DNA from: Enterobacter sp. 10-1
Lineage (GTDB): Bacteria > Pseudomonadota > Gammaproteobacteria > Enterobacterales > Enterobacteriaceae
NCBI GenBank assembly: GCA_002270295.1
Contig: NISF01000005.1
Coordinates: 328,542 to 392,541 of the forward strand
Length of the DNA: 64,000 nt
Direction: 5' to 3'
The translations under genes and the position numbers were made by a program. The stretch's first letter is position 1. The number at the start of each line of letters is the position of its first letter. Shown here in pieces: positions 1-10,643 of this stretch. The notes below the pieces were generated by a model. The model did no database searches, was not told the DNA's origin, and was given only the letters and a program-made list of their open reading frames with translations.

Positions 1-307
1 GGGCGTGAGCCGCCATCGTGTGCAGCGGGTTAAAGGCGCTGCGAGGATTCTGCATGATGGTGGCGACGGTGCCTCCGCGCAGCTGCCTGCCGTGGACCGG
101 CATACCGTCGAGCAGGATGCGCCCGGCGCTCTGCCGGACGCCGGGCGGCAGAACCTCAAGGGCCGCGGCGCAGGTCAGCGATTTTCCGCAGCCGCTGCTG
201 CCGAGCAGCGCCAGCACCTGGCCGCGGCGCAGCGTCAGCGACAGATCGTGGACCAGAGGTTGCCCGGCGTGAAGGGTGAACTGCTCGAGCTCGATCTTCT
301 GTGGCAT
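1..307 (-). CDS. nikD: Nickel ABC transporter ATP-binding protein NikD (partial, N-terminal 102 codons)
   Basis: NikD is one of the two ATPases that power the NikABCDE nickel importer at the inner membrane. Only the N-terminus lies in the window; the gene runs off the left edge. The visible part begins [10 protein letters not shown], has the Walker A motif GSSGCGKS at residues 36-43, and a Q-loop stretch [15 protein letters not shown] typical of oligopeptide/nickel-family ATPases. It follows E. coli NikD closely. The start codon shares its A with the TGA stop of nikC, so the genes are translationally coupled. The NikE partner would lie beyond the window. Confidence 0.93.
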   Translation of the reverse strand, partial: MPQKIELEQFTLHAGQPLVHDLSLTLRRGQVLALLGSSGCGKSLTCAAALEVLPPGVRQSAGRILLDGMPVHGRQLRGGTVATIMQNPRSAFNPLHTMAAHA

Positions 308-1140
308 CAGTGGCTATGCTCCGCGATCAGGTGAGGATCGAGACGATCGCGCAGCGCGTCGCCCACCAGGTTAAAGGCCATCACGCTGATAAACAGCGCC
401 AGGCCCGGCCACAGCATCTGCAGCGGCTGGGTCCAGATGTACTGGCGCGCGTCGTTAATCATCACTCCCCACTCCGCGGTCGGCGCGCTGACGCCGAGGC
501 CAAGGAACGACATTCCGGCGACGTGCAGCATCATATGGCCGATATCAAGCGTGGCGAGCACCAGCAGCGACGGCACCACCGCGCCTGCCAGATGATCGAC
601 AAAGACGCGGATATGCCCCGCCCCGCAAAGCCGGGAGGCGAGCACAAACTCGCGCTGGCGTAGCGAAATCGTCAGGCTGCGCACCATCCGCGCGTACCAT
701 GCCCAGTGCGACAGGGCGATGGCGATAATCACGTTAGTCAGCCCGGTACCCAGTACGCCGACCATGAAAAACGACAGGATTGAGGTCGGGAAGGTCATAA
801 ACATATCGGCAACCCGCATGGTGAGCTGGTCGACCCGGCCGCCCATTAGCCCGGCGCAGCCGCCGATGACCAGCCCCAGCGTCAGCACCAGCAGCAGGCA
901 GGCCAGCACCGCGCCGAGAGAAACCCGCGTGGCGGCCAGCAGACGGGAAAGAATATCGCGTCCCAGATGGTCGGTACCCAGCCAGTGCCGGGCGTCCGGC
1001 GAGAGCAGGCGTGACGGTAAATCAACGGCCTGCGGGTCGTAGGGCAGCCACCACTGGGCGGTGAGGGCGATCAGCACCAGCAGGATAATGGCGATCAGCG
1101 CCAGGCGAACCGGCCAGCGGGCGGAAAGAAAAAGGTTCAC
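307..1140 (-). CDS. nikC: Nickel ABC transporter permease NikC
   Basis: NikC is one of the two inner-membrane permeases of the NikABCDE nickel importer. The 277-residue protein has an N-terminal membrane segment (about residues 12-30), a short periplasmic region ([20 protein letters not shown]) and further hydrophobic helices. The cytoplasmic permease loop has the form [20 protein letters not shown]. Length equals that of E. coli NikC (277). The start overlaps the nikB stop by 4 bp (ATGA), and its stop overlaps the nikD start. Nickel delivered by this system supplies NiFe hydrogenases and, where present, urease. Confidence 0.95.
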   Translation of the reverse strand: MNLFLSARWPVRLALIAIILLVLIALTAQWWLPYDPQAVDLPSRLLSPDARHWLGTDHLGRDILSRLLAATRVSLGAVLACLLLVLTLGLVIGGCAGLMGGRVDQLTMRVADMFMTFPTSILSFFMVGVLGTGLTNVIIAIALSHWAWYARMVRSLTISLRQREFVLASRLCGAGHIRVFVDHLAGAVVPSLLVLATLDIGHMMLHVAGMSFLGLGVSAPTAEWGVMINDARQYIWTQPLQMLWPGLALFISVMAFNLVGDALRDRLDPHLIAEHSH

Positions 1141-2081
1141 TGGCGTACTCCTTCATGGCGGCGAATGCGCGGGTCCAGCGCGGCGTTGAGCAGGTCAACC
1201 GTCAGGTTGCAGAGGGCAAACACCACCACCATCACCAGCGTGAAGCACTGGATCACCGGGTAGTCGCGGTTAAAGATGGCCGACACCGCGTAGCGCCCGA
1301 TGCCCGGCCAGGCAAAGATATTTTCGATAATCATCGTGCCGCCAATCAGCTCGGCAATATGCATCCCGATAGCGGTCACCACGGGCAGCGAGGCGTTGCG
1401 CAGAATATGACGGCGTTCGGTTTGCCTGTCGCTCAACCCGCGCAGCCGCGCCCAGGTCACGTGCCGCTGGCCGGCAACCTCCAGCATGCTGGCGCGCAGC
1501 AGGCGGGCGTTAATGGCCAGCGACATCAGGGCTATCGACGCCGCGGGCAGAATAAGGTGCTGCCAGCCGCCGTAGCCCAGCGCCGGCAGCCACTGCAAGT
1601 AGACGGAAAAAAACATCACCAGCAGGAAGGCGAGCCAGAAGTTGGGCATCGAGACGCCGAGAAAGGCGATCATCCGCACGATGAAATCCGCCGGGCGGTC
1701 GCGATGGCGGGCGGCCCAAATCCCCAGCGGCACGGAGGTCAGCAGGATAATGACCAGCGCCGCGCCCGCCAGCTGCATCGTGGCGGGCAGGAAGTGCATC
1801 ACGTCGTCGATCACCGGTCGCTGGGTGGCGAAGGAGAGGCCAAAATCGAGATGCAGCGCCTTCCATAGCCAGCTGGCGTACTGGGTGACGAGCGATTGGT
1901 CCAGCCCGAGCATCGCGCGCGTGGAGGCCACCATCTCCGGCGTCGGCGGGAGATTTGATAAGCGCAGATAGTCCAGCGCCGGGTCGCCGGTGCCGAGACG
2001 CAGCATGAGAAAGATAATGACCGAGGCGGCGAAAATCATCGGGATCAGCAGCAGGATGCGCCGCAGTACGTAGCGCCGCAT
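1137..2081 (-). CDS. nikB: Nickel ABC transporter permease NikB
   Basis: NikB is the partner permease of NikC. The 314-residue protein starts [20 protein letters not shown], the usual signal-anchor of dipeptide/nickel-type permeases. It carries about six membrane segments and ends in a cluster of basic residues ([10 protein letters not shown]). The EAA-like loop lies near residues 205-235 ([20 protein letters not shown]). The start codon overlaps the nikA stop (TGATG), and the stop overlaps nikC by 4 bp. This is the compact layout of E. coli nikABCDE, so one mRNA from the nikA promoter is expected. Confidence 0.95.
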   Translation of the reverse strand: MRRYVLRRILLLIPMIFAASVIIFLMLRLGTGDPALDYLRLSNLPPTPEMVASTRAMLGLDQSLVTQYASWLWKALHLDFGLSFATQRPVIDDVMHFLPATMQLAGAALVIILLTSVPLGIWAARHRDRPADFIVRMIAFLGVSMPNFWLAFLLVMFFSVYLQWLPALGYGGWQHLILPAASIALMSLAINARLLRASMLEVAGQRHVTWARLRGLSDRQTERRHILRNASLPVVTAIGMHIAELIGGTMIIENIFAWPGIGRYAVSAIFNRDYPVIQCFTLVMVVVFALCNLTVDLLNAALDPRIRRHEGVRQ

Positions 2082-3661
2082 CAGGGTTTCTCCGGCCGGA
2101 TCAGTTCGAACGGAATTTCAGCGGCAACCGGAGCGTAAGGGATTGTACCGAGCTCGGGTTTTGCCACCACCATCATCGAGACGTAGCTGATGGGCAGATA
2201 GACCGCATCGTTGTGCAGGCGGGTGAGGATGTCGCGATACAGCGCCTGGCGCCGGGTTTCGTCGGTTGTAGCCAGCACCTTGCCAATCTGCTGGTCGATA
2301 AGCGCCTTATCGGCTAACCCCTGCTGGGCCTGATAGTCGGCGTGAGAGGGGACGCGCATTGAGCTCATAAAGGCGTGCGGATCGTACGGTGCGCCCCAGG
2401 TGCGGTTAAAAATCATGCCGAAGCGCCCGTCGCGCTGGCGGGCATAAATACTGCTCTCTTCTTCGCCGTTCAGCACGACGTCGACGCCAACCTGACGCAT
2501 ATCGGCCTGCATAATTTCCGCCATTGATTTGCTCAGGGCGTCGGTGCCGATAAACGACATTTCGATACGCAGCGGCTGGCCATTTTTCCGGCGGATCTGC
2601 TCGCCTGCGGGCTTCAGCCAGCCGGCCTTTTCCAGCAGGGCGTTAGCCCGCTGCGGATCGTAGCGGCGCGGCGTTAAGCCGATATTGGCGTAGGGCACCG
2701 AAGGGGCAAACAGCGTATCGGCGACCTGCTGGGTGCCGTACAGCGCGTTGTCGATCAGCGACTTTTTGTTGACCGCATAGTTTAGCGCTTCCCGCACCGC
2801 CAGCTCATTAGTGGGCGCTTTGGCAGAGTTAAGCGCCAGCATCACCGTTTCGACGGGCTGAGAAAGCTGGGTGCGCCAGGCCGGGTTATGGCTGAAACGC
2901 GCGAAGGTATCCAGCGGCAGCAGGCCCTCGTTGCCATAGAGCAGATCGATATCGCCGGTTTCAAAGGCCACGGCGCGGGTCATCGGGTCCGGGATCACCT
3001 TCACGGTCACCTGGTCAAGCGACGGTTTTTCGCCCCAGTAGCGTGGGTTACGCACCAGCACATCAAACTGATTGAGTTTCGCGGTTTTCAGCACCCACGG
3101 CCCGGTGCCGATGGGCGCCTTAATGCCGTGCAGGGTGCCGCCGTCAACAAACTGCGACGGGGCGATAAAGCGGAACGGACGCGGCAGAGCCAGCTCCTGG
3201 AGAAAAGGGTAGTAGGCGCTTTTGAGGGTGATTTGCAGCCGGGTATCGCTCAGCGCTCTGACATCGCTGATCTGGTTGGTCAGCTCCAGCCAGGCGTGGC
3301 GCTGCCTGTTCGCCAGCACCGCCTGAAAATTGGCTACCGCCGCCTGGGCGTTAAACGGCTCGCCGTTGGAGAACTGCACGTCACTGCGTAGGGTAAACAG
3401 CCAGACTTTTCCGTCCGCGGAGTGGCTCCAGCTGCTCGCCAGCCACGGCTTGACCGAGCCATCCTGCTGATATTTGACCAGCGGCTCGTAGACCATGCTT
3501 TGGGCGAACATCTGGTTGGGGGTATAGAGGTGGGGGTTCAGAGGACCTACGTTAACCGGCCAGGCGGTAACTAATTCACGCGCTGCGGCGCCGGTTAGCA
3601 GAGGCAGACAGAGGCAAACCGCCGTCAGAAGGGGGCGGAAGAGGGTGCGGAGGATCGACAA
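2081..3661 (-). CDS. nikA: Periplasmic nickel-binding protein NikA
   Basis: NikA captures nickel (bound with small chelators such as L-histidine) in the periplasm and hands it to NikBC. The 526-residue protein has a signal peptide of about 28 residues ending TGAAARE. The mature part begins [19 protein letters not shown], nearly identical to E. coli NikA. Long stretches such as [23 protein letters not shown] and [11 protein letters not shown] also match E. coli, which separates it from DppA/OppA relatives. No ATG is available in the signal peptide; the likely start is TTG at 3661, with a weak GAG about 9 bases upstream. It is first in the nik operon, behind a NikR operator. Confidence 0.95.
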   Translation of the reverse strand: MSILRTLFRPLLTAVCLCLPLLTGAAARELVTAWPVNVGPLNPHLYTPNQMFAQSMVYEPLVKYQQDGSVKPWLASSWSHSADGKVWLFTLRSDVQFSNGEPFNAQAAVANFQAVLANRQRHAWLELTNQISDVRALSDTRLQITLKSAYYPFLQELALPRPFRFIAPSQFVDGGTLHGIKAPIGTGPWVLKTAKLNQFDVLVRNPRYWGEKPSLDQVTVKVIPDPMTRAVAFETGDIDLLYGNEGLLPLDTFARFSHNPAWRTQLSQPVETVMLALNSAKAPTNELAVREALNYAVNKKSLIDNALYGTQQVADTLFAPSVPYANIGLTPRRYDPQRANALLEKAGWLKPAGEQIRRKNGQPLRIEMSFIGTDALSKSMAEIMQADMRQVGVDVVLNGEEESSIYARQRDGRFGMIFNRTWGAPYDPHAFMSSMRVPSHADYQAQQGLADKALIDQQIGKVLATTDETRRQALYRDILTRLHNDAVYLPISYVSMMVVAKPELGTIPYAPVAAEIPFELIRPEKP

Positions 3662-3686
3662 GGCGTTAATCTCAGTGAGCAGGAAA

Positions 3687-3714
3687 GTATGATGATTTTA
3701 ATAATTCATCATAC
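3687..3714 (-). promoter_or_regulatory. NikR operator upstream of nikA
   Basis: GTATGA at 3687-3692 and TCATAC at 3709-3714 are separated by exactly 16 bases. This is the dyad GTATGA-N16-TCATAC bound by the nickel-responsive repressor NikR in E. coli. It lies 26 bases upstream of the nikA start, consistent with repression when nickel is ample. A single FNR half-site (TTGAT) occurs just upstream, but no convincing full FNR box was found. nikR itself is not in the window. Confidence 0.9.
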
Positions 3715-3779
3715 TTTAGGAGTAACTCAGATCAATCAATGGCCCGATAGTATAAGAAAATCATATATAAGCGGCGCCG

Positions 3780-4640
3780 TCAGGGGCGCCTGAAGAGATC
3801 CAGCAGCGTGGCGAGCTGTTCATCAATGGGGGTGACGTCGCGCTTGACGATCAGGTGCAGCGGGGTCGCGCGTCGGGCGCCGTGGCTCAGCGGCAGCGGC
3901 TTCAGCTCCCCCTGGGCGAGCTGCGGACGAATGCGCTCTTCGGGCAGCCAGCCGAAACCGACCTGATACAGCACGGCATCAATAGCGGCATCAATGGTGG
4001 AGAAGGTCCACGCGTCGCGGCCCGGCTGGCGTTCATTGTGGCGATCGGCGATCTGCACCAGCGGCCAGCGGGCCAGGGCGCTATCGTCCAGCGGCCCGTC
4101 GAGGGCGGCGAGCGGATGGTCCCGGTGAGCGACGGCGATAAAATCGATGTTCATAAGCCACTCGCCGCGGCCGGTAATATCCTGGCGGCGGGTGAGCACC
4201 ATCACGTCAGCCTCGCCGCGCGCCGCGCTCTCGTCGCCGATGTTTTCCAGCACCTCCATCAGCCTGACCTGGGTTTGCGGGTAGCGCTGCTGGAACTGGC
4301 GCAGAATAGCAAACAGCCGCTGGCGAGGAAAAATGCTGTCGACGACCAGATCGAGCCTGGTACGGGCGCCGTTGCGCAGCGCAATAGCGTGATTTTCAAC
4401 ATAATAAAAAGCCTGCAGCAGCGGCTTAACCTGGGCGAGCAGCAGCTCGCCCGCCGGCGTTAATACCGCGCGGCGCCCGGATGGCGTCAGCAGCGTTACC
4501 CCCAGCCTTTCCTGCAGCAGGGCGAGGTTGTAGCTGACCGACGACTGGCTGCGATGGGTCTCCTCCGCGGCTCTGGCAAAGCTGCCCAGGGCGATAACCT
4601 TCTCCAGCAGGGCCCATTGTTCGAGCGTTGTCTTGTGCAT
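3780..4640 (-). CDS. LysR-type transcriptional regulator, divergent from padC
   Basis: This 286-residue protein has a LysR-family winged helix-turn-helix in residues 5-64 (LEQWALLEKVIALGSFARAA, then HRSQSSVSYNLALLQERLG). An effector-binding domain of periplasmic-binding-protein type follows from about residue 90. It is transcribed away from padC across a 99-bp gap, the classic arrangement for a LysR regulator and its target. By that logic it probably senses a hydroxycinnamic acid (p-coumarate, ferulate, caffeate) and activates padC; this is inference. It is unrelated to PadR, which controls pad genes in Gram-positive bacteria. I do not recognise a specific E. coli orthologue. Confidence 0.88.
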   Translation of the reverse strand: MHKTTLEQWALLEKVIALGSFARAAEETHRSQSSVSYNLALLQERLGVTLLTPSGRRAVLTPAGELLLAQVKPLLQAFYYVENHAIALRNGARTRLDLVVDSIFPRQRLFAILRQFQQRYPQTQVRLMEVLENIGDESAARGEADVMVLTRRQDITGRGEWLMNIDFIAVAHRDHPLAALDGPLDDSALARWPLVQIADRHNERQPGRDAWTFSTIDAAIDAVLYQVGFGWLPEERIRPQLAQGELKPLPLSHGARRATPLHLIVKRDVTPIDEQLATLLDLFRRP

Positions 4641-4739
4641 AACTCATCTAAAAAGTGGATGGATTCAATCAAAACATAGCGTTATTTATTCATTTTTTAA
4701 AGCAGTACTCTGGGTTCCAACAACAGAGGAGCAAGCACA
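4641..4739. promoter_or_regulatory. Divergent LysR/padC promoter region
   Basis: This AT-rich 99-bp gap must hold promoters for both flanking genes and the LysR binding site. A GGAG-type ribosome binding site (AGAGGAGCA) lies about 8 bases before the padC ATG. I could not single out one T-N11-A operator with confidence. Confidence 0.5.
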
Positions 4740-5243
4740 ATGAACGCTTTCGACAAACACGATTTGAGCGGTTTTATCGGCAAACATCTGGTTTATACCT
4801 ACGATAACGGGTGGAATTACGAAATTTACGTCAAAAACGGCCGCACCCTGGACTACCGTATTCATAGCGGGATCGTCGGCAACCGGTGGGTGAAAGATCA
4901 GCAGGCTTTTATCGTACGAGTAGGGGCCAGCATCTATAAAATCTCGTGGACCGAACCGACCGGGACTGACGTCAGCCTGATCGTTAATCTCGGCGACCGG
5001 CTATTTCACGGCACCATCTTCTTTCCGCGCTGGGTTATCAACGATCCGCAAAAAACCGTCTGCTTCCAGAATGAGCATATCCCGCTGATGGAGTCGTACC
5101 GCGCCGCCGGCCCGGCCTATCCGACGGAAGTGATTGACGAGTTTGCGACAATTACCTTTGTTCGCGACTGCGGCGCGGATAATGACGCTATTATTAATTG
5201 TCCTGCTAACCAATTACCTGCAGATTTTCCTGCAAACTTGTAA
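4740..5243 (+). CDS. padC: Phenolic acid (hydroxycinnamate) decarboxylase
   Basis: This enzyme non-oxidatively decarboxylates p-coumaric, ferulic and caffeic acids to 4-vinylphenols in the cytoplasm without a cofactor, detoxifying plant phenolics. The 167-residue length and sequence match the small beta-barrel phenolic acid decarboxylase family. Conserved residues include Tyr19, Tyr21, Trp25 and Tyr27 in LVYTYDNGWNYEIYV, the Arg of DYRIHSGIVGNRWVKDQ, and FFPRWV further on. A divergent LysR regulator is next to it. The gene is known from Klebsiella oxytoca, Enterobacter and Pantoea relatives and is absent from E. coli K-12. The C-terminal tail after FVRDCG is variable in the family. Confidence 0.93.
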   Translation: MNAFDKHDLSGFIGKHLVYTYDNGWNYEIYVKNGRTLDYRIHSGIVGNRWVKDQQAFIVRVGASIYKISWTEPTGTDVSLIVNLGDRLFHGTIFFPRWVINDPQKTVCFQNEHIPLMESYRAAGPAYPTEVIDEFATITFVRDCGADNDAIINCPANQLPADFPANL

Positions 5244-5637
5244 TACTCCGGAAATAATTTTGTGATCTATGTAAGATTTCTCTCTTTAGTATCATAGAGT
5301 AAAATTTTATTTATTGTTTAACGGTTTAATGTTTGTTTACTTTACCGCCCCGTGCTCCTGGCCCGTTCTGAGTCAGGGGCCGAATTCCCCGCTTAAAACC
5401 GCCATCACAGTTAATAAACTTATTTATAAAACAACTGGTTGTATTGTCGATCGCCAACTATATTAATTTCTTAATATTATCCTAAGCAACCCCGTCTAAA
5501 TTAAATAACGTCAAATACCCTGGAATGAAAATGTGGCATTGAAAGAATTTCATTTTCATTTTGTTTAAGTCCGCTGGCGCAGGATATTTTTTCTACCGGC
5601 CTGAGTTTGTTCGGGCCATATACAGAACAGGAAAATG
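5244..5637 (+). promoter_or_regulatory. padC-arnB intergenic region with arn promoter and leader
   Basis: No gene is apparent in this 394-bp AT-rich gap. It holds the PmrA box listed separately and a leader of about 130 bases before arnB. A GC-rich imperfect hairpin at about 5358-5383 (GGCCCGTTCTGAGTCAGGGGCC region) might end padC transcription, but no clear T-tract follows it. Confidence 0.55.
5470..5486 (+). promoter_or_regulatory. PmrA (BasR) box of the arn operon
   Basis: CTTAAT at 5470-5475, five bases, then CCTAAG at 5481-5486 form the direct-repeat PmrA box found in the Salmonella and E. coli arn (pmrH) promoter; the surrounding bases also resemble that promoter. A plausible -10 (TAAATT) starts at 5497. 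This implies induction of L-Ara4N addition by PmrAB, through iron or low pH, or via PhoPQ. Confidence 0.85.
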
Positions 5638-6777
5638 ATGAGCGAATTTTTGCCGTTTTCGCGCCCGTCAATGGGTGACGCAGAGCTGGCCGCGCTGCGT
5701 GAAGTTTTGCAATCAGGTTGGATCACTACCGGGCCGAAAAATCAGGCGCTGGAAGAGGCCTTCTGCACGCTGACCGGCAACCGGCATGCGGTGGCGGTCA
5801 GCTCGGCGACCGGCGGCATGCACGTCACGCTGATGGCGCTGGGCATCGGCGCCGGCGATGAGGTGATCACCCCTTCGCAGACCTGGGTCTCGACCCTGAA
5901 CATGATCTGTCTGCTGGGCGCGACGCCGGTGATGATCGATGTCGATCGCGATAACCTGATGATCGCCGCTGAAGCGGTCGAAGCCGCGATTACCCCCCGC
6001 ACCAGGGCCATCGTTCCCGTGCATTACGCGGGCGCGCCGGCGGATATCGACGCGATTCGCGCCGTCGGCGAGCGTCACGGCATCGCGGTGATTGAAGATG
6101 CCGCCCACGCGGCGGGGACCTACTACAAGGGCCGTCACGTCGGCAGCCGCGGTACCGCAATCTTCTCCTTCCACGCCATTAAAAATATGACCTGTGCCGA
6201 AGGCGGCCTGATCGTCACCGATGACGACGAGCTGGCTTCGCGTATCCGTAGCCTCAAATTCCACGGCCTTGGCGTTGATGCCTACGACCGCCAGACCCTC
6301 GGCCGCGCTCCGCAGGCGGAGGTGATCTCCCCGGGCTTCAAGTACAACCTGGCCGATATCAACGCCGCGCTGGCGCTGGTGCAGCTGGAGAAGCTGCCGC
6401 ACGCCAACCGGCGTCGCGCCGACATCGCCCGCCGCTATCTGAGCGAGCTGGCGGATACCCCGTTCGCGCCGCTGCAGGTGCCGGGCTGGGAGCACCAGCA
6501 CGCCTGGCACCTGTTTATTATTCGCGTCGATGAAGCCCTCTGCGGCATTAATCGCGATGCCTTAATGGAGCAGCTGAAAGCCATGGGGATCGGCACCGGG
6601 CTGCATTTCCGCGCGGCGCATACGCAAAAGTATTACCGCGAGCGCTTCCCGACGCTGTCATTACCGAATACGGAATGGAACAGCGCGCGCATTTGTTCAC
6701 TCCCGCTGTTCCCGGATATGACCGATGACGACGTCACCCGCGTTATCTCCGCTCTGCACCAGCTGTCAGGACGTTAA
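5638..6777 (+). CDS. arnB: UDP-L-Ara4O:glutamate aminotransferase ArnB
   Basis: ArnB is a PLP enzyme that transfers an amino group from glutamate to UDP-4-keto-pentose, giving UDP-L-Ara4N. The 379-residue protein belongs to the DegT/DnrJ/EryC1 fold-type I family. The Schiff-base lysine is in [13 protein letters not shown] (about Lys182). ATG occurs twice in tandem (5635 and 5638). AGGA at 5629-5632 sits 5 bases before the second, which gives [14 protein letters not shown], matching other ArnB proteins, so 5638 is preferred. It is the first gene of arnBCADTEF, with arnC beginning 1 base after its stop. Confidence 0.95.
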   Translation: MSEFLPFSRPSMGDAELAALREVLQSGWITTGPKNQALEEAFCTLTGNRHAVAVSSATGGMHVTLMALGIGAGDEVITPSQTWVSTLNMICLLGATPVMIDVDRDNLMIAAEAVEAAITPRTRAIVPVHYAGAPADIDAIRAVGERHGIAVIEDAAHAAGTYYKGRHVGSRGTAIFSFHAIKNMTCAEGGLIVTDDDELASRIRSLKFHGLGVDAYDRQTLGRAPQAEVISPGFKYNLADINAALALVQLEKLPHANRRRADIARRYLSELADTPFAPLQVPGWEHQHAWHLFIIRVDEALCGINRDALMEQLKAMGIGTGLHFRAAHTQKYYRERFPTLSLPNTEWNSARICSLPLFPDMTDDDVTRVISALHQLSGR

Positions 6778-6778
6778 T

Positions 6779-7762
6779 ATGTTTACTTATCCTCCCGTGA
6801 AGAAGGTCTCGGTGGTTATCCCTGTTTATAACGAGCAGGAGAGCCTGCCAGAGCTCATTCGCCGCACGGATAGCGCCTGCGCCACCCTTGGGCGCGAATA
6901 TGAAATCCTGCTGGTCGATGATGGCAGCAGCGATGACTCCGCCCGCATGCTGACGGCGGCGGCCGAAGCCGAAGGCAGCCACGTCGTGGCGGTGCTGCTG
7001 AACCGCAACTACGGCCAGCACTCGGCGATTATGGCGGGCTTTAGCCACGTCACCGGCGATCTGATCATTACCCTCGATGCCGACCTGCAAAACCCGCCGG
7101 AGGAGATCCCGCGGCTGGTGGAGAAAGCGGACGAGGGCTATGACGTGGTCGGTACCGTACGTCAGAACCGCCAGGATACCTTCTTCCGTAAAACCGCGTC
7201 GAAGATGATCAACCGCCTGATCCAGCGCACCACCGGCAAAGCGATGGGCGATTACGGCTGCATGCTGCGGGCCTATCGCCGCCATATCATCGACGCGATG
7301 CTCAACTGCCACGAGCGCAGCACCTTTATCCCGATCCTCGCGAATACCTTTGCCCGCCGGGCGGTGGAGATCCCGGTGATGCACGCCGAGCGTGAGTTCG
7401 GTGATTCCAAATACAGCTTTATGCGCCTGATCAACCTGATGTACGACCTGGTGACCTGCCTGACCACCACGCCGCTGCGCCTGCTCAGCGTTTTCGGCAG
7501 CGTGATCGCCCTGCTGGGCTTTGCCTTCTCGATCTTGCTGATTGTGCTGCGCCTGGTATTAGGCCCGCAGTGGGCGGCCGAAGGGGTATTCGTGCTCTTT
7601 GCCGTGCTGTTTATGTTTATCGGCGCCCAGTTTGTCGGCATGGGTCTGCTTGGGGAGTATATCGGCCGCATCTATAACGATGTTCGCGCCCGCCCCCGCT
7701 ACTTTATTCAACGTGTTGTTCGTCAGCCGGAAACGGCATCTCAAGAGGAAGATCGTTCATGA
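6779..7762 (+). CDS. arnC: Undecaprenyl-phosphate 4-deoxy-4-formamido-L-arabinose transferase ArnC
   Basis: ArnC is a GT2-family glycosyltransferase that moves formyl-L-Ara4N from UDP to undecaprenyl phosphate on the cytoplasmic face of the inner membrane. The 327-residue protein has [14 protein letters not shown] near the N-terminus, DDGSSDDS, and the metal-binding [15 protein letters not shown]. Two C-terminal membrane helices lie at about residues 235-310. The ATG at 6779 gives [13 protein letters not shown], in line with the E. coli protein ([13 protein letters not shown]). The reading frame stays open upstream into arnB, but that extension is not conserved. It overlaps arnA by 4 bp. Confidence 0.95.
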   Translation: MFTYPPVKKVSVVIPVYNEQESLPELIRRTDSACATLGREYEILLVDDGSSDDSARMLTAAAEAEGSHVVAVLLNRNYGQHSAIMAGFSHVTGDLIITLDADLQNPPEEIPRLVEKADEGYDVVGTVRQNRQDTFFRKTASKMINRLIQRTTGKAMGDYGCMLRAYRRHIIDAMLNCHERSTFIPILANTFARRAVEIPVMHAEREFGDSKYSFMRLINLMYDLVTCLTTTPLRLLSVFGSVIALLGFAFSILLIVLRLVLGPQWAAEGVFVLFAVLFMFIGAQFVGMGLLGEYIGRIYNDVRARPRYFIQRVVRQPETASQEEDRS

Positions 7763-9744
7763 AAGCCGTAGTCTTCGCTTATCACGATATGGGTTGTGCC
7801 GGTATTCAGTCCCTGCTGGACGCCGGGTATGACATTGCCGCTATTTTCACCCATCCGGATAACCCCGGCGAAAACCATTTCTTTGGTTCGGTGGCGCGTA
7901 TCGCTGCGGAACAAGGTATCCCGGTGTGGGCGCCAGAAGATGTGAATCACCCGCTGTGGATTGAACGTATCCGCGAAATGACGCCGGACGTCCTGTTTTC
8001 CTTCTACTACCGCAATCTGCTGGGCGATGAGATCCTCAATATTGCGCCGCAGGGCGCCTTTAACCTGCACGGCTCCCTGCTGCCGAAATATCGCGGCCGC
8101 GCGCCGCTGAACTGGGTGCTGGTCAACGGTGAAAGCGAAACGGGCGTCACCCTGCACCGCATGGTCAGCCGCGCCGATGCCGGCGATATCGTCGCGCAGC
8201 AGACGGTGGCCATCGGGGGCGATGACGTGGCTCTGACCCTGCACCGCAGGCTGTGCTCGGCGGCATCCGAGCTGCTGGGCCAGGCGCTGCCGGCGATCCG
8301 TGAAGGCAAAATTGACGCGCGCGCGCAGGATGAGAGCCAGGCGACCTACGTCGGCCGCCGTACGCCGGAAGATGGCCGTCTTGACTGGGAGCAGCCCGCG
8401 CAAACCCTGCATAACCTGGTCCGCGCCGTATCCGATCCGTGGCCGGGCGCGTTTGGCTATACCGGCGCCAACAAATTTATCGTCTGGAAATCGCGCGTCC
8501 GTCACGACCTGCCGGCAGCGAAGGCGGGGACGGTGATTTCCACCACGCCGCTGGTGGTGGCCTGCCAGGACGGAGCGCTGGAAATCGTCACCGGTCAGAC
8601 CGATCGCGGCGTCTATATTCAGGGTACGCAGCTGGCGCAGGCTTTGGGCCTGGTCTCTGGCGCCGTGCTGAGCAGCAAACCGGTGGTGGCGATTAAGCGC
8701 CGCACCCGCGTGCTGATCCTCGGCGTTAACGGGTTTATCGGCAACCATCTGACCGAGCGCTTACTGCAGGACGATAATTACGAAATCTACGGTCTGGATA
8801 TCGGCTCCGATGCCATCAGCCGCTTCCTTGAGAATCCGCGTTTCCACTTCGTCGAAGGGGATATCAGCATTCACTCCGAATGGATTGAGTATCACATTAA
8901 GAAATGCGACGTGGTTCTGCCGCTGGTGGCGATCGCCACGCCTATCGAATACACCCGTAACCCGCTGCGCGTGTTCGAGCTGGACTTCGAAGAGAACCTG
9001 AAGATTATCCGCGACTGCGTGAAGTACGATAAGCGCATTATCTTCCCGTCGACCTCTGAAGTGTACGGTATGTGCACCGATAAAAACTTCGATGAAGACA
9101 GCTCGAACCTGGTGGTGGGGCCGATCAACAAGCAGCGCTGGATCTATTCGGTATCGAAGCAGCTGCTCGACCGCGTTATCTGGGCCTACGGCGATAAAGC
9201 CGCGCTGCGCTTCACCCTGTTCCGTCCGTTTAACTGGATGGGGCCGCGTCTGGATAACCTCAACGCCGCGCGTATCGGCAGCTCCCGCGCCATTACCCAG
9301 CTGATCCTCAACCTGGTTGAGGGCTCGCCGATTAAGCTTATCGAAGGCGGTAAGCAGAAGCGCTGCTTCACCGATATCAGCGACGGGATTGAGGCGCTGT
9401 TCCGGATTATCGAGAACAAAGACGGTCGCTGCGACGGGCAGATTATCAACATCGGTAACCCGGATAACGAAGCCAGTATTAAAGAGCTGGCGGAGATGCT
9501 GCTGGATTGCTTCGAGCGCCATCCGCTGCGCGGCAGCTTCCCGCCGTTCGCCGGCTTCCGCGATGTCGAAAGCAGCGATTACTACGGTAAAGGTTATCAG
9601 GACGTCGAGCACCGTAAGCCGAGCATCCGCAACGCGAAGCGCTGCCTGAGCTGGACGCCGACGGTACCGATGGAAGAGACCGTCGAGCATACCCTCGACT
9701 TCTTCCTGCGCACCGTTGAACTGGCGGATGATAAGAGATCATGA
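7759..9744 (+). CDS. arnA: Bifunctional UDP-glucuronate decarboxylase / UDP-L-Ara4N formyltransferase ArnA
   Basis: ArnA runs two steps of the L-Ara4N pathway. The C-terminal half oxidatively decarboxylates UDP-glucuronate; the N-terminal half formylates UDP-L-Ara4N with formyl-tetrahydrofolate. At 661 residues it is one residue longer than the E. coli protein. The formyltransferase domain (1-300) shows Asn102 and His104 in [17 protein letters not shown]. The short-chain dehydrogenase domain (about 315-661) shows [10 protein letters not shown] for NAD binding and the catalytic pair Tyr463/Lys467 in YSVSKQ. ATGA overlaps join it to arnC and arnD. Confidence 0.97.
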   Translation: MKAVVFAYHDMGCAGIQSLLDAGYDIAAIFTHPDNPGENHFFGSVARIAAEQGIPVWAPEDVNHPLWIERIREMTPDVLFSFYYRNLLGDEILNIAPQGAFNLHGSLLPKYRGRAPLNWVLVNGESETGVTLHRMVSRADAGDIVAQQTVAIGGDDVALTLHRRLCSAASELLGQALPAIREGKIDARAQDESQATYVGRRTPEDGRLDWEQPAQTLHNLVRAVSDPWPGAFGYTGANKFIVWKSRVRHDLPAAKAGTVISTTPLVVACQDGALEIVTGQTDRGVYIQGTQLAQALGLVSGAVLSSKPVVAIKRRTRVLILGVNGFIGNHLTERLLQDDNYEIYGLDIGSDAISRFLENPRFHFVEGDISIHSEWIEYHIKKCDVVLPLVAIATPIEYTRNPLRVFELDFEENLKIIRDCVKYDKRIIFPSTSEVYGMCTDKNFDEDSSNLVVGPINKQRWIYSVSKQLLDRVIWAYGDKAALRFTLFRPFNWMGPRLDNLNAARIGSSRAITQLILNLVEGSPIKLIEGGKQKRCFTDISDGIEALFRIIENKDGRCDGQIINIGNPDNEASIKELAEMLLDCFERHPLRGSFPPFAGFRDVESSDYYGKGYQDVEHRKPSIRNAKRCLSWTPTVPMEETVEHTLDFFLRTVELADDKRS

Positions 9745-10643
9745 AACAGGTCGGCTTACGCATAGATGTTGATACCTTTCGCGGCACGCGGGACGGAGTT
9801 CCGCGGCTGCTGAGCCTTCTGGCCCAGCACGGGATTCAGGCAAGCTTCTTTTTTAGCGTTGGGCCGGACAATATGGGGCGCCATTTGTGGCGCCTGATAA
9901 AACCGAAGTTTTTGTGGAAGATGCTGCGCTCAAAGGCGGCCTCGCTGTACGGCTGGGACATCCTGCTGGCCGGTACCGCCTGGCCCGGGCGGCGCATCGG
10001 CGCGGGCAATGAAGAGGTATTGCGCGCGACGGCGCAGGCGCATGAGGTGGGCCTGCATGCCTGGGATCACTACAGCTGGCAGGCGTGGAGCGGCGTCTGG
10101 CCGCAGGAGCGCCTGACCCTGGAGGTTGAGCGCGGGCTGCTGGAGCTGGAGCGGATTATTGGCCAGCCGGTGACCTGCTCCGCCGTCGCCGGCTGGCGCG
10201 CCGACCAGCGGGTTATCAAAGCCAAAGAGTCCTTCGATTTTCTCTACAACAGCGACTGCCGGGGCAGCCGCCCCTTCCGGCCGCAGCTCGGCAACGAGAC
10301 GCTGGGCACCGTGCAGATCCCGGTCACGCTTCCCACCTGGGATGAGGTGGTCGGCAGCGCGGTTGATGCTGGCGGCTTTAATCGCTATCTGCTGGACTGC
10401 ATTCATCGCGACCCGGGCGTCCCGGTCTATACCATTCATGCCGAAGTTGAAGGCATTGCGTTTGCGCAGCAGTTTGATGAGCTGCTGACGATGGCGGCGC
10501 AGGAAGAGATCCAGTTTTGTCCGCTAAGCCAGCTGCTGCCCGCTGATTTTAGCGAGCTGCCGGTGGGCAAGGTGGTCCGCGGTGAACTGGCCGGCCGGGA
10601 AGGCTGGCTTGGGCGTGAACAATTATTGAGTCAGGACGTATGA
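9741..10643 (+). CDS. arnD: 4-deoxy-4-formamido-L-arabinose-phosphoundecaprenol deformylase ArnD
   Basis: ArnD removes the formyl group from lipid-linked L-Ara4N, making the transfer route irreversible, and works at the membrane interface. The 300-residue protein belongs to the polysaccharide deacetylase (NodB, CE4) family. It starts [20 protein letters not shown], with the metal-site Asp in [21 protein letters not shown] supplies the metal-binding histidines, and [10 protein letters not shown] is the C-terminal catalytic histidine motif. It overlaps arnA and arnT by 4 bp each. Confidence 0.95.
   Translation: MKQVGLRIDVDTFRGTRDGVPRLLSLLAQHGIQASFFFSVGPDNMGRHLWRLIKPKFLWKMLRSKAASLYGWDILLAGTAWPGRRIGAGNEEVLRATAQAHEVGLHAWDHYSWQAWSGVWPQERLTLEVERGLLELERIIGQPVTCSAVAGWRADQRVIKAKESFDFLYNSDCRGSRPFRPQLGNETLGTVQIPVTLPTWDEVVGSAVDAGGFNRYLLDCIHRDPGVPVYTIHAEVEGIAFAQQFDELLTMAAQEEIQFCPLSQLLPADFSELPVGKVVRGELAGREGWLGREQLLSQDV

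Noticed and set aside
3720..3775. A full FNR box at the nik promoter
   Set aside because: Only one TTGAT half-site is clear; the second half does not match ATCAA well enough.
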